58,205 bases of DNA from Myxococcales bacterium (GTDB lineage Bacteria > Myxococcota_A > Bradymonadia > Bradymonadales > Bradymonadaceae), in assembly GCA_007120035.1 (NCBI GenBank), contig SKON01000111.1, positions 1-58,205 on the forward strand. Reading direction: 5' to 3'. Below the pieces are notes generated by a model. That model was not told where the DNA came from. It searched no databases and saw only the letters and a program-made list of their open reading frames with translations. The position numbers and the translations under genes were made by a program. Positions 8,913-17,126 of this stretch are shown here, piece after piece; the first letter of the stretch is position 1, and every line of letters starts with the position of its first letter.

Positions 8913-10523
8913 TCAAGAGCTACGAATCCACTGACGGAGAATTCGGCCTGTGCGATCGAGATCGTCGGCGGTGAGCTCCAGGATCTCCGACCGGAGTCGG
9001 CCATAGGGAAGACCGACGTCGACGGCCTCCTCAGCTTCCAGACCCAGGGGTTCATACTCGGCTTCCAGTTCGGCGACGGTCTTGCCGACGACCTGGCGCT
9101 CGTCGTCCGGGGCCTGGCTCGCCGTCAGCATCCGGGTCGTCGGCCGCACGACGAACGCGAAGAGAAGTACTGCCAACAAACTGTAGAAGAGAAATCGCCC
9201 GGAGACCGCCCAGAGATCGGGCCGCATGTACCAGGGCTCCGGTGTGATCTCTGGCACCTCCACGGCTCGGAAGGCCCCGTAGCTGACCTCTACGATGTCT
9301 CCGCGGTCGGCGCTGAACCCCACGGCGCTCTTCACCAGCCGCTCGATCGACTCTTGCTGGGCGACCCTGGCCTCGGCGATCGCCCCATCGCCCCCCTCAG
9401 CCGCCGGCGGGGTCATCAACTCCTCATCGATGAGAACCGCCACGGAGATCCGGTGGATCCCGAACCCCTGGTGAGTGGTCTGTCGGACGATCTTGTTGAT
9501 CTCGTAGTTGACCACCTCCGATGTCCGGGCGGTCTCCTGAAGATTGGTGTCGGGCTCCCCGGCGCCGGGCCGATCGGGAAGATTATTGACCACCCCGGCC
9601 CCCCCGATGGCTGCCGGGTCGGCCCGGCGAGAGGTGTCCTCGGTTCGCTGCTCACTGCGGACTGCCACTCGATCGGGGTCGTACTCCTCGGAGGTCTCCA
9701 CGGTTTGTGAGGTGTCGAGCTCGATCCGGACGATGGTCTCAAGGCTCTCAGGGCCTACCAGGGGCAGGAGCAACCGGGTGATGCGCTCCTCGAGATCGCT
9801 CTCCAACTCCCGGGTCAGAGAGACCGCGTCGGAGCCCCCGAGACCACCGATCCCCTCGTCTTGAGGCCGGGCCAACAGGCGCCCCGTGCTGTCGACGACC
9901 GTGACCTGCTGAAAGGTCAGCCCATCCACGGCGGAAGCCACCAGATGCTGAATACTCTGGATCTGTCCGGCGTCGGGCACCCTTCCTCGCTCGAGAGTCA
10001 ACACTACCGAGGCCGACGGCTCTCGCTGTTCGTTGCGGAAGAGACTCTCCTCGGGCATCACCAGGTGAACCCGGACTTCCCGAACGGTTTCCAGGTGCCG
10101 GATCGTGCGGGCCAGCTCGTTTTCCTTGGCCCGCTGGTAGTTGACCTTCTGAGTAAAGGAGGTCATCCCGAAATCGGCCTGATCGAAGAGCTCGTAGCCC
10201 TGTCCCCCGCCAGAGGTCAACCCGGTGCCGGCGATATGCATCCGGGCCTCGTAGAGGCGGTCCTGAGGAACCGACAGGGAGGTGGAGCTGTCTCGGCGGT
10301 AGGGGATCCCCTTGGCCTCCAACTCTTCGGTGATCTCCTGGGCCGTTGCCTCGGGAAGATCGGAGAAGAGGGTCCGATAGGTGGGCTGTGAGGCGGAAGT
10401 GATCAGCCAGAAGAGGCCGCCGAGAGTGACGATGCCAATGGCCGCCAGGCTCACTTTCTGCCAGGTGGTCAGAGAGGCCATCGCCCGGGTCACCTGTTCT
10501 TTGACTGCCTGCCACTGTTCCAT
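8913..10523 (-). CDS. fliF: Flagellar MS-ring protein FliF
   Basis: Forms the MS ring in the inner membrane, the base for rod, C ring and export gate. The first transmembrane helix is at about residues 22-43 (VSLAAIGIVTLGGLFWLI). The periplasmic YscJ/FliF domain follows (YRTLFSDLPEATAQEI, IPYRRDSSTSLSVPQDRLYE, TIRHLETVREVRVHLVMPEE), then a second helix near residue 445 (FLFYSLLAVLLFAFVV). The C-terminal tail ends in a FliG-binding helix. The length of 536 residues is normal. It lies between fliE and fliG in the standard order. Confidence 0.97.
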   Translation of the reverse strand: MEQWQAVKEQVTRAMASLTTWQKVSLAAIGIVTLGGLFWLITSASQPTYRTLFSDLPEATAQEITEELEAKGIPYRRDSSTSLSVPQDRLYEARMHIAGTGLTSGGGQGYELFDQADFGMTSFTQKVNYQRAKENELARTIRHLETVREVRVHLVMPEESLFRNEQREPSASVVLTLERGRVPDAGQIQSIQHLVASAVDGLTFQQVTVVDSTGRLLARPQDEGIGGLGGSDAVSLTRELESDLEERITRLLLPLVGPESLETIVRIELDTSQTVETSEEYDPDRVAVRSEQRTEDTSRRADPAAIGGAGVVNNLPDRPGAGEPDTNLQETARTSEVVNYEINKIVRQTTHQGFGIHRISVAVLIDEELMTPPAAEGGDGAIAEARVAQQESIERLVKSAVGFSADRGDIVEVSYGAFRAVEVPEITPEPWYMRPDLWAVSGRFLFYSLLAVLLFAFVVRPTTRMLTASQAPDDERQVVGKTVAELEAEYEPLGLEAEEAVDVGLPYGRLRSEILELTADDLDRTGRILRQWIRSS

Positions 10524-10526
10524 GGG

Positions 10527-10832
10527 TTAGACCTGCATCTGGCTGATTTCTTTGTAGGCTTGCACGAGCTTCTGGCCGACCTTGGCGGTCAGACGGGTAG
10601 CGATATCCGCTTTCTCCAGGGCGATCATGGTCTCGTGAAGGTTGGCCCCCTGGGTCTGAACCATTTCCTCGACGGCCTGATCCCCGGCCTGCACCTGCTG
10701 ATTGGCTCGCTGAACCCCGGCTTTGAGGACCTCTTGGAAGTCCTGAGCTGCCTCTCGGCTCGAGGAGGCCTGGGTCGGTCGGTTGGCTTGTACGAGGGCC
10801 GCTTGTTGTGGCCCTACGGATCGAATCGTCAT
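10527..10832 (-). CDS. fliE: Flagellar hook-basal body complex protein FliE
   Basis: Small adapter between the MS ring/export gate and the proximal rod. The 101 residues include the FliE core (DFQEVLKAGVQRANQQVQAG, then TMIALEKADIATRLTAKVGQ) and the terminal YKEISQMQV, matching the usual FliE end. An AGGAG site precedes the ATG. Its stop lies 3 bp before the fliF start, so the two are co-transcribed. The order flgB-flgC-fliE-fliF is conserved across bacteria. Confidence 0.95.
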   Translation of the reverse strand: MTIRSVGPQQAALVQANRPTQASSSREAAQDFQEVLKAGVQRANQQVQAGDQAVEEMVQTQGANLHETMIALEKADIATRLTAKVGQKLVQAYKEISQMQV

Positions 10833-10873
10833 CTCGTACTCCTGGCGGGGAAAGGCAGATCAAAGACCACCGA

Positions 10874-11299
10874 TCAGCCCCCGATATTGAGCGCTCGCAT
10901 GGCCATTCGCTTCAGAGTTTCGAAGGCCGTGGCGTTCGCCTCGTAGCTTCGAGAAGCGGTGATCATGTCGGTCATTTCTTCCACCACATTGACGTTGGGC
11001 ATCTCCACGTAGCCGTCCTCGCGGGCATCGGGATGACCCGGGTCGTAGACGAACCTGGTGGGACGCACCTGATCGTCCTCCACAGCCCGAACCCGCACGG
11101 CCTGCACGGCCTCGTTCAACGTGGCGTCGAAGTTCTCCACCGGGCGGGCCTCCAGGACCGCCTGTTTCCGGATGTAGGGCCCTCCCTCGGCGGTGCGAGT
11201 CGTCTCGGCGTTCGCCAGATTCGACGAGGTGACGTTCATCCGGGTGCGCTGGGCGTGGAGACCACTGGCGCTGGTTTCAAATCCGTTCAGGAAACTCAT
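10874..11299 (-). CDS. flgC: Proximal rod protein FlgC
   Basis: Rod component exported by the flagellar type III system. The N-terminal rod signature (FLNGFETSASGLHAQRTRMN, then VTSSNLANAETTRT) and the C-terminal signature (VNVVEEMTDMITASRSYEAN, then AFETLKRMAMRALNI) are intact. The length is 141 residues. The ATG shares one base with the flgB stop (TAATG) and has an AGGAGG site within flgB, so translation is likely coupled. Confidence 0.96.
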   Translation of the reverse strand: MSFLNGFETSASGLHAQRTRMNVTSSNLANAETTRTAEGGPYIRKQAVLEARPVENFDATLNEAVQAVRVRAVEDDQVRPTRFVYDPGHPDAREDGYVEMPNVNVVEEMTDMITASRSYEANATAFETLKRMAMRALNIGG

Positions 11300-11700
11300 T
11301 ACATCCCTCCTTCGGTGACGACGTACTTCAACACGGCGAGCTTTCGGGAGATCGCCTGGGTATTGGCCTGATAGAAGATGCCGTTTTGAGCCATCCTCCC
11401 CATCTGGGCGTCGAGATCCACGCTGTTGCCGTCCAATCCGGGGGCCACGTCGGGGCGCTTCTCCGTGGCGGCTTCCATCACGCCCTCACGGGGGCTCTGA
11501 TGAGCGTCGTGAGTCCGCCGGACCCCCTTGAGCTGTCGGCCTTCCATGTCCGCCAACACCTGCGAGAAGTCGAGGTCAGAAGGCGTGAAGTTCGGGGTGT
11601 CCAGGTTGGCCACGTTGGCGGTGATCAGGTTCTGCCGGTGTAGCGACGCCGTCAGGCTGCGCTCCAGAAGCATCATCGTCGGGTCTTTCAGGCCGCTCAT
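11299..11700 (-). CDS. flgB: Proximal rod protein FlgB
   Basis: First gene of the rod/MS-ring/ATPase/hook operon. The protein (133 residues) has the rod N terminus with LITANVANLDTPNFTPSDLD and the C-terminal MAQNGIFYQANTQAISRKLA pattern. The ATG at 11700 is chosen because a GGAGG site lies just upstream; an in-frame start 84 bp further would put the sigma-54 promoter core inside the gene. A near-consensus sigma-54 promoter lies about 38 bp before the start codon. Confidence 0.95.
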   Translation of the reverse strand: MSGLKDPTMMLLERSLTASLHRQNLITANVANLDTPNFTPSDLDFSQVLADMEGRQLKGVRRTHDAHQSPREGVMEAATEKRPDVAPGLDGNSVDLDAQMGRMAQNGIFYQANTQAISRKLAVLKYVVTEGGM

Positions 11701-11737
11701 GGTCTTCCTCCGGGAAAAGTTCTCGACGAAGGAGAAA

Positions 11738-11753
11738 TGCAAGGCCTGTGCCA
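11738..11753 (-). promoter_or_regulatory. Sigma-54 promoter of the flgB operon
   Basis: Read on the minus strand the core is TGGCACAGGCCTTGCA, a full match to the sigma-54 consensus TGGCAC-N5-TTGCA with the invariant GG and GC ten bases apart. It is in a 180-bp gap between flgL and flgB, about 38 bp before the flgB ATG. The operon behind it covers flgB, flgC, fliE, fliF, fliG, fliH, fliI, the MotE-like gene, fliK, flgD and flgE. Confidence 0.88.
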
Positions 11754-11860
11754 CGATCTGCAGGCACCCTCCAGAGGGCGACAAGGGTCTGTAACTACTA
11801 GGCTTTTTTATTTTGGCTGGACAGGGCTTCCCGGAAGGGCGAGGAGCCCACGGGGAGGAG

Positions 11861-11873
11861 GGAAAACTTTTCC
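11861..11873. promoter_or_regulatory. Putative enhancer dyad upstream of the flgB sigma-54 promoter
   Basis: GGAAAACTTTTCC is a perfect 13-bp dyad centred about 120 bp upstream of the promoter core. A shorter TTCCCGGAA dyad lies at 11828-11836. Related 13-mers lie upstream of the flgF and motA promoters, which suggests binding sites for one activator, probably the sigma-54 activator encoded at 42056-43144. No T-run follows on either strand, so a terminator is unlikely. Confidence 0.55.
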
Positions 11874-11880
11874 GGTCTCC

Positions 11881-12756
11881 TCAGAGCTTGAAGAGAAGAT
11901 CTTTCAATCCCTTCACCTGCTGCGCCGCCTGGGCCGACGCCTGCAGCGCCGTGGTGGCCATCTGTATCCGAGAGGCGGCGTCGGCGAGGTCTGCGGCCTC
12001 GAGGCGGTCGCTCTGGCGCTGGGCATCGAGGACGATGACCTCCGAGAACGCCCGGGCGTGTTCCAGAGTCGTGAGATGGTTGCCCACGGTTTGAATCCCC
12101 GTGGTCAACGAGGTCACCCCCCCTCGGAGACGATCGATGGTCGCCGACGCGCCGGCCTGATCCCCGCCGGCCAGGGCGCCTTCCAGCTCATCCAACACGG
12201 CGAAGAGGGACTCCCCCTGCACCGAAAAGAGGTCCTCACCGGAGAGTTGAGAAATCCTCTGTTGCTCGCCGATCTCCACCTGGCGAAGGGTGGTGCTTCC
12301 TTGAAACCCGCCTGCGTCATCGAAGGGAGGCTGATCGTCTGCGACCCCTCCGAAGAGATACCTGCCCTGGTGGGAGGTGTTAGCGATCTCCCGAAGGCTC
12401 TCTTTCAAGAGAGAGACCCTCTCTGCCGAAGCCTGCAGGCTCTCCTCGGTATGAGCACCGCTGCTCATCTGAAGCGCGAGCTCCAGTGCGTCACCGAGGA
12501 CCGCGACCCCACTGGTCAGCGATGACTCGGCGGTCTCCAGTTGCCCCTGCATCGTCGTCTGAACACGGAGGTAGCTCTGATGGCGCTGAGCCGACACCTC
12601 CAGGCGTTGCAGCGCTGCCGATGCCAGGGGATCGTCGGAGGGCCGCTGTACCCGCACGCCCGTAGACGCCTCGGCCACGGCCTCTTGCAGGCGTCCCTGA
12701 TGAGACTGGATCCGGCGCACCAGGGACGCGAAATGGGATTGCTCCGTCACGCGCAT
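11881..12756 (-). CDS. flgL: Hook-filament junction protein FlgL (HAP3)
   Basis: Second hook-associated protein, joining FlgK to the flagellin filament. The 291 residues start with MRVTEQSHFASLVRRIQSHQ and contain the FlgL/flagellin N-domain pattern (LQEAVAEASTGVRVQRPSDD, then PLASAALQ) and GRYLFGG, common in FlgL, near residue 130. The C-terminal helix resembles the flagellin D0 domain. It begins 4 bp after the flgK stop and is the last gene of the flgM-flgN-flgK-flgL group. Confidence 0.93.
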   Translation of the reverse strand: MRVTEQSHFASLVRRIQSHQGRLQEAVAEASTGVRVQRPSDDPLASAALQRLEVSAQRHQSYLRVQTTMQGQLETAESSLTSGVAVLGDALELALQMSSGAHTEESLQASAERVSLLKESLREIANTSHQGRYLFGGVADDQPPFDDAGGFQGSTTLRQVEIGEQQRISQLSGEDLFSVQGESLFAVLDELEGALAGGDQAGASATIDRLRGGVTSLTTGIQTVGNHLTTLEHARAFSEVIVLDAQRQSDRLEAADLADAASRIQMATTALQASAQAAQQVKGLKDLLFKL

Positions 12757-12760
12757 CGCA

Positions 12761-14152
12761 TCACCCCTTCAGGGAAAGGAGGGAGGAAAACATCTGATCT
12801 GAGGCCTGCATCACCTTCAGGGCGGCCTCGAAGCCTCGTTGACTCTCGCTGAGGGCGATCATCTCTTCTTCCAGGGAGACGCCCGTGATGGAGGCCTCCA
12901 TCTCTTGGAGTTGCGCCAAACTGGCCGAGGCCGCTTCTGCTGACTGGCGAGCCGAGGAAACCGTCCGGGCGACCTCGTTGAGGCCCGCCTGCCAGCTCTC
13001 TTGGAAGGTCGCTCCGTTGACCAGGGGCTCGTCATGGAGAGCCAGCAAGTCCTGAAGGTTCGAGGAGCCCCCCGGGGCTTCTCCCGGATCCCCTGCGAAC
13101 GCGAGGAGCGCGGGATCGTCGCTGATCTCTTGTCGGAGATGAAGGGAGGAGGCCGCGCCCTGGGCGGTACCGGAGAGTTCGAAGAGGGCCTCGCCGGGGT
13201 TTCCGTCGCGGTCGAAGCCGGCTTCGTGGCGAGCATTGAACTCCGTCGCGAAGGCGAAGGCCAGAGCGTCGAGGCGCTCGACCTCGGTGGCCAGTGTGTC
13301 ATTGTAGGTGGCCGCCAGGCCTCCCAGAGTCCCCCCGGGCGCCCCCAGAGGCTGAGCATTGTCGTTCGCCCCGGTAAGGGTGAAGTGCAACTGGTCAGGG
13401 AGTCTCCCGGAGTCGATCCCCACCGTGCGAGCCTGTCCTCCCTCCACCAGGGCTCGGCCCTGGGGGGTGATCAGATCCACGGAGCCCTGATCACCGGATA
13501 CGACGGTCACCGAGAGATGCTCGGAGACGTCCTGGATCAACCGATCTCGTTGATCCATGAGCTCCCCGGCGGGCTGGGAAAGTTGGGTCGCTTGTTTGAT
13601 CTGCCGATCCAGGTCGGCGATCTCCTGAAGGTTCTGATTCACCGAGTCCACCAGCCCCTGGGCCTCTCCCTCCATAGCGACCCGCTCTCGTTGAAGAGAC
13701 GCCGCGGTCTCGCGGAACCGTCCCGCCAGAAGGTCGGCCTCCTGCAGAAACGACCGCCCTTCGATCTCTCCACCGGGGTTTGTCGACGCTTGTCGAAGAG
13801 AGTCAAAGAAGGCCTCCACGTTCGTTCCCAGGTGCTGGCCCGCGGAGGGCATCATCGCTCGCTCCACCCCGGCGGCGAAGGAGCTACGGGTGGCGTGAAA
13901 CCCGAAGTCTCCCTGCCCCTTGTGGATCTGCCCCATCAGGAATTCGGACCGAATCGAGTCGGGCCCCCGGGTGTGGACGCCCCGAAGGCCGACCTCGCCG
14001 AAGTGACCACCGAGGGTCACCATATCAACCCGCTGCCGACGGTAGCCCGGGGTGGAGGCGTTGGCGATATTGTTCTGCAAGGTCGCCATCCGGGTCTGGT
14101 GGCTCTGCAGGGCCCCCTGTCCGATGTGGAAGAGACGACTCAGGCCAGCCAT
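12761..14152 (-). CDS. flgK: Hook-associated protein FlgK (HAP1)
   Basis: First hook-filament junction protein. The N terminus is MAGLSRLFHIGQGALQSHQT with LQNNIANASTPGYRRQRVDM, the classical HAP1 motif; the C-terminal stretch VSLEEEMIALSESQRGFEAA is typical of FlgK. From the ATG at 14152 it has 463 residues, normal length. That ATG overlaps the flgN stop (TGATG); the upstream in-frame start would extend 114 bp into flgN without similarity. Its chaperone FlgN is encoded immediately upstream. Confidence 0.95.
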   Translation of the reverse strand: MAGLSRLFHIGQGALQSHQTRMATLQNNIANASTPGYRRQRVDMVTLGGHFGEVGLRGVHTRGPDSIRSEFLMGQIHKGQGDFGFHATRSSFAAGVERAMMPSAGQHLGTNVEAFFDSLRQASTNPGGEIEGRSFLQEADLLAGRFRETAASLQRERVAMEGEAQGLVDSVNQNLQEIADLDRQIKQATQLSQPAGELMDQRDRLIQDVSEHLSVTVVSGDQGSVDLITPQGRALVEGGQARTVGIDSGRLPDQLHFTLTGANDNAQPLGAPGGTLGGLAATYNDTLATEVERLDALAFAFATEFNARHEAGFDRDGNPGEALFELSGTAQGAASSLHLRQEISDDPALLAFAGDPGEAPGGSSNLQDLLALHDEPLVNGATFQESWQAGLNEVARTVSSARQSAEAASASLAQLQEMEASITGVSLEEEMIALSESQRGFEAALKVMQASDQMFSSLLSLKG

Positions 14153-14724
14153 CACACACCCCGATGACGAGCCAGGCTCGAGGGCAGGTATACGGCCTTG
14201 CCCCCGGCGTTGTAGGTTTCGGCGGGACCGCGGACCATCAGAGACGACACGTAAGACTCCATCCAATCCAGAGAACGCTCCACGAGTTTGGCGTTCACCT
14301 GATGAAGTTCGTTCATCACGTCCAAGAGGACCTCGAGACGAGACGCCTTATCCAAGAGCGCACGTCGATGGTCTGGAAAGGTCTCGGCCAGCTCCTCCAC
14401 CAGCTCGGGGACACTCTCGGGCATCGGAAGGGCCCGGCCCGCGTCGGTCCACACCTCCCGAAAGAAGTCTCGGCGACTCAACGCCTCCTGGTGAAAGGTC
14501 TCCAGAAGCCGGCTCTTTTGGGCTACCACTGCCAGGAGCTGAGAGATCTCGAAGGCCGCGATGGCGGCCCGCTCGTTCTGCAGACACTCCACCAGAGCCA
14601 CGAGGGCTTCTTCATCGTGGTCCAAGAGCTCCAGAAGCCGCTCTGCCGCGGTGGACTCCAAGGTGTTGATCGAAAGCAGGGCAGTCATAAGACTCTCCGG
14701 TTCAATAGCAATGGACGCTGTCAT
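14152..14724 (-). CDS. flgN: Flagellar chaperone FlgN
   Basis: An all-helical 190-residue protein with the low-conservation pattern of FlgN, the export chaperone for FlgK and FlgL. Features include an N-terminal amphipathic helix, a segment rich in Leu/Glu/Arg (QKSRLLETFHQEALSRRDFF near residue 70) and a C-terminal helix ending in MNELHQVNAKLVERSLDWM, close to the conserved NxxLVExSLxFI-like FlgN end. It lies between flgM and flgK and overlaps both, which is the usual place. Similarity is moderate, so context carries much of the call. Confidence 0.85.
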   Translation of the reverse strand: MTASIAIEPESLMTALLSINTLESTAAERLLELLDHDEEALVALVECLQNERAAIAAFEISQLLAVVAQKSRLLETFHQEALSRRDFFREVWTDAGRALPMPESVPELVEELAETFPDHRRALLDKASRLEVLLDVMNELHQVNAKLVERSLDWMESYVSSLMVRGPAETYNAGGKAVYLPSSLARHRGV

Positions 14725-15017
14725 TCAAGGAGATCATCGATCAAGCCCGGGTGGGCGAGCAGGCGGTCTCGAAGGCCCTCCAGGTCGGGCTCGTAGGAGC
14801 CATCACGAATCGCTGCTTTCAACTCTTGGAGAGAGACGTCGTCGACGGGCTTCTCCATGGCCGCCGTGGTCAGTTCGGCGAGTTCTTCCTTCATCGCCAC
14901 GTCGACCCGGTCTCGATGAGCTGTGCCACCGGCCAACTTGGACTCTTCCGAATCCTGTCGGTCCGCTGTTTTCTGGGCCCGCTGAAGGGCTGTCGTCTGT
15001 AAACCTTGGATCTTCAT
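14721..15017 (-). CDS. flgM: Anti-sigma-28 factor FlgM
   Basis: Small secreted inhibitor of FliA that is exported once the hook is finished, releasing late gene expression. The 98 residues have a polar, disordered N half and the C-terminal sigma-binding pattern LKAAIRDGSYEPDLEGLRDR followed by LLAHPG. The start codon follows a GAGGT site. It overlaps flgN by 4 bp. A sigma-28-type promoter lies about 60 bp upstream, so FlgM probably lies under the control of the factor it inhibits. Confidence 0.88.
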   Translation of the reverse strand: MKIQGLQTTALQRAQKTADRQDSEESKLAGGTAHRDRVDVAMKEELAELTTAAMEKPVDDVSLQELKAAIRDGSYEPDLEGLRDRLLAHPGLIDDLLE

Positions 15018-15077
15018 GGGGTACCTCGGTCGTGTGCTGGCATCCTCGCCAGGTAGGAGATGGTGCCTTCCTGGTTC

Positions 15078-15105
15078 TCATCGTCACAGGAAGAGAGAGT
15101 CTTTA
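15078..15105 (-). promoter_or_regulatory. Sigma-28 (FliA) promoter of flgM-flgN-flgK-flgL
   Basis: On the minus strand the sequence is TAAA-N16-GACGATGA, close to the FliA consensus TAAA-N15-GCCGATAA. It lies in the 100-bp gap between flgJ and flgM. The same -10 variant (G, A or C, CGATG) is found before fliC, fliD and motA, which strengthens the call. Confidence 0.75.
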
Positions 15106-15117
15106 GAAGTTTCTTGG

Positions 15118-15882
15118 TCATTCTTGTTCACCTCCGCAGGTGTGGTGCAAGAGGTGGGCTGGATCGAAACTACGACTGCCGCGACGAGCCTCGAAATGCA
15201 GATGAGGCCCCGTGGCAGCTCCGGTCTGTCCCACCGTCGCCAGGGGCCGCTCCGGGGTAACCCAATCGCCCTCGGCCACGAGGAGTTCTTCGGCATGAGC
15301 ATATCGGGTGGTCCATCCATCGGGATGTTCGACCTCTACCAGGTTGCCGTAGCCGCCACGGGAGCCGGAGAACACCACCCGGCCGGGAGCCACAGGGTGG
15401 ATCGGGGTGCCCTCCGGGGCAGCCAGGTCCAGCCCATGGTGAAACCGTTCTTCCCCGGTGATGGGGTGAACTCGAGCTCCATAGGAGGAAGACACCCGGC
15501 CCGTCGGCAAGGGATGATTCCACGAGGCGAGCCGCTCGATCTCTCGGGGAGATACCCGGTCGCTCTGGTGAATCGAGAAGTCCATCTCGACCTCAGCGCC
15601 GGGTTGGTCGTCCACCCCCCAGGCCCGCATCAAGACATCAGCGATCCCGATCCCGCCCTGCCGAGACGAGAGGTCCGCCAGATGCTCCACCAGGTGGTCT
15701 TCGAAGAACTCCGCGGCCATGGAGTGATCCGCCCCTTGAACAGACCGCTGCATCTCTCCGTAGAGCTGCCGCAACATCAGGGACTCGAATTGCCGGGCAG
15801 CCTCTCGCAGGTCCTCCTGGCGGGAAGACGGAGCGTTGGAGCTCTTCGTCGGTAGCGAGGCGGATTCGATCATGTCGATCAT
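15118..15882 (-). CDS. flgJ: FlgJ-type rod-binding protein fused to an M23 peptidase domain
   Basis: Residues 20-90 form a FlgJ-type rod-binding domain (LREAARQFESLMLRQLYGEM, EFFEDHLVEHLADL), which caps the growing rod. Residues about 120-245 are a LytM/M23 zinc endopeptidase domain with apparently complete ligands: H148 and D152 in FHHGLDLA, and H227/H229 in GPHLHFE. In enterobacteria FlgJ carries a glucosaminidase (GH73) instead, so the wall-opening activity here would cut peptide bridges rather than glycan. The gene follows flgI by 15 bp, as expected for a periplasmic rod helper. No classical signal peptide is visible, consistent with export through the flagellar system. Confidence 0.9.
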   Translation of the reverse strand: MIDMIESASLPTKSSNAPSSRQEDLREAARQFESLMLRQLYGEMQRSVQGADHSMAAEFFEDHLVEHLADLSSRQGGIGIADVLMRAWGVDDQPGAEVEMDFSIHQSDRVSPREIERLASWNHPLPTGRVSSSYGARVHPITGEERFHHGLDLAAPEGTPIHPVAPGRVVFSGSRGGYGNLVEVEHPDGWTTRYAHAEELLVAEGDWVTPERPLATVGQTGAATGPHLHFEARRGSRSFDPAHLLHHTCGGEQE

Positions 15883-15897
15883 AGGAGTTCTCCAGGA

Positions 15898-17100
15898 CTA
15901 CTCGATGACCAGTTCGGCGTTCAGTGCCCCGGCGGCTTTGATGGCCTGAAGAATGGCGATCAGATCCCGAGGGGTCACGCCGATGGCGTTCAAGGCGTTG
16001 ACCACGTCGGCGATGGAAGCCGTCTCGGGGACCAACGACAGGCCGCCCTGCCCCTCTTGCACATCGATGTCCGTGGAGGGGAGGACTTCCGTGGTTCCCT
16101 GGCCAAAGGGAGCGGGCTGAGAAGCGGTGAACCGATTGTCGATGTGGACCGTCAAGTTGCCATGGGCGACGGCGACCTCGCTGAGCCGAACATCACCGCC
16201 GAGGACCACCGTGCCCGTTCGTTCGTTGATCACCACTCGAGCCGACCGGCTCGGGGTCACCTCCAAGAGTTCGATCATGGAGATGAACTGGGGGATATGT
16301 TCCGAGAAGGCCTCGGGGACATCGACTCGGATCGTCGAGGCGTCGACGGCCTCGGCGATCCCGGAGAAAGGCATTGGCTGCCTCCGGGGAGCTGGCGAGT
16401 CGTCGCCGGCCTCGCCATCATCGGCGGCCGCCGGAGGAGCGGCCGGTTCGTCCTGAAAGAACTCGCTGATCCGTCGGGCCACCTCCACGGCGGTGGTGAA
16501 GTCGGCGTTCTGGAGAATCAACCGGAGCTCCGTGGAGTCCTCGAGATCAAAGTCGATCTCTTCTTCGATAATCGCTCCGTCAGGGATCCGACCGGCGGTG
16601 ACGTGGTTCTGGGTCTGCGAAGACCCACGTCCCCCGCGCACCTCATAGCCCCCCACCGAGAGGGCCCCCTGGGCGACGGCGTAGATCTCGCCATCAGGAC
16701 CCATCAGGGGAGCCATGAGCAGAGTCCCCCCCTGGAGACTCCGGGCGTTCCCCATGCTGGAGACCAGTACATCGATGGTCTGCCCGGACCGGGCAAAGGG
16801 AGGCAAGTCGGCGGTGACCATCACGGCGGCCACGTTCCGGGTCTGGATCTGAGACCGGTCGACTCGGATCCCCATTCGGCTGAGCATGGACACCGTGGAC
16901 TGCACGGTGAACTCGGACTGCCCGTAGTCTCCGGTGCCCGCCAACCCCACCACCAGTCCGTACCCCAAGAGCTGGTTGTTTCTCACTCCCTGGACGTAGG
17001 CGATGTCTTTGATCCGGGTCGCCCAGGCATCAGCCACGAAGGTGACGCTCAAGAACCCGGTCAAAGTCACCAGCAGGGCGTATCGAAGAGAGGTGGTCAT
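15898..17100 (-). CDS. flgI: Flagellar P-ring protein FlgI
   Basis: Periplasmic bushing protein around the rod. The signal peptide covers about residues 1-27, ending near VADAWA. Family motifs are RIKDIAYVQGVRNNQLLGYG, LVVGLAGTGD, FTVQSTVSMLSRMGI and NVAAVMVTADLPPFARSG. The C terminus with LNAIGVTPRDLIAILQAIKA, then AGALNAELVIE, is characteristic. A 400-residue length is slightly above average because of an acidic Ala/Pro insert near residue 225. An AAGGAG site precedes the ATG. Confidence 0.97.
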   Translation of the reverse strand: MTTSLRYALLVTLTGFLSVTFVADAWATRIKDIAYVQGVRNNQLLGYGLVVGLAGTGDYGQSEFTVQSTVSMLSRMGIRVDRSQIQTRNVAAVMVTADLPPFARSGQTIDVLVSSMGNARSLQGGTLLMAPLMGPDGEIYAVAQGALSVGGYEVRGGRGSSQTQNHVTAGRIPDGAIIEEEIDFDLEDSTELRLILQNADFTTAVEVARRISEFFQDEPAAPPAAADDGEAGDDSPAPRRQPMPFSGIAEAVDASTIRVDVPEAFSEHIPQFISMIELLEVTPSRSARVVINERTGTVVLGGDVRLSEVAVAHGNLTVHIDNRFTASQPAPFGQGTTEVLPSTDIDVQEGQGGLSLVPETASIADVVNALNAIGVTPRDLIAILQAIKAAGALNAELVIE

Positions 17101-17126
17101 CGTCTACTCCTTGGAGAAAGCCGGTG

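Noticed and set aside
11861..11873. Hairpin after flgL considered as a terminator
   Set aside because: GGAAAACTTTTCC is AT-centred, without a T-run, and matches dyads upstream of other sigma-54 promoters.
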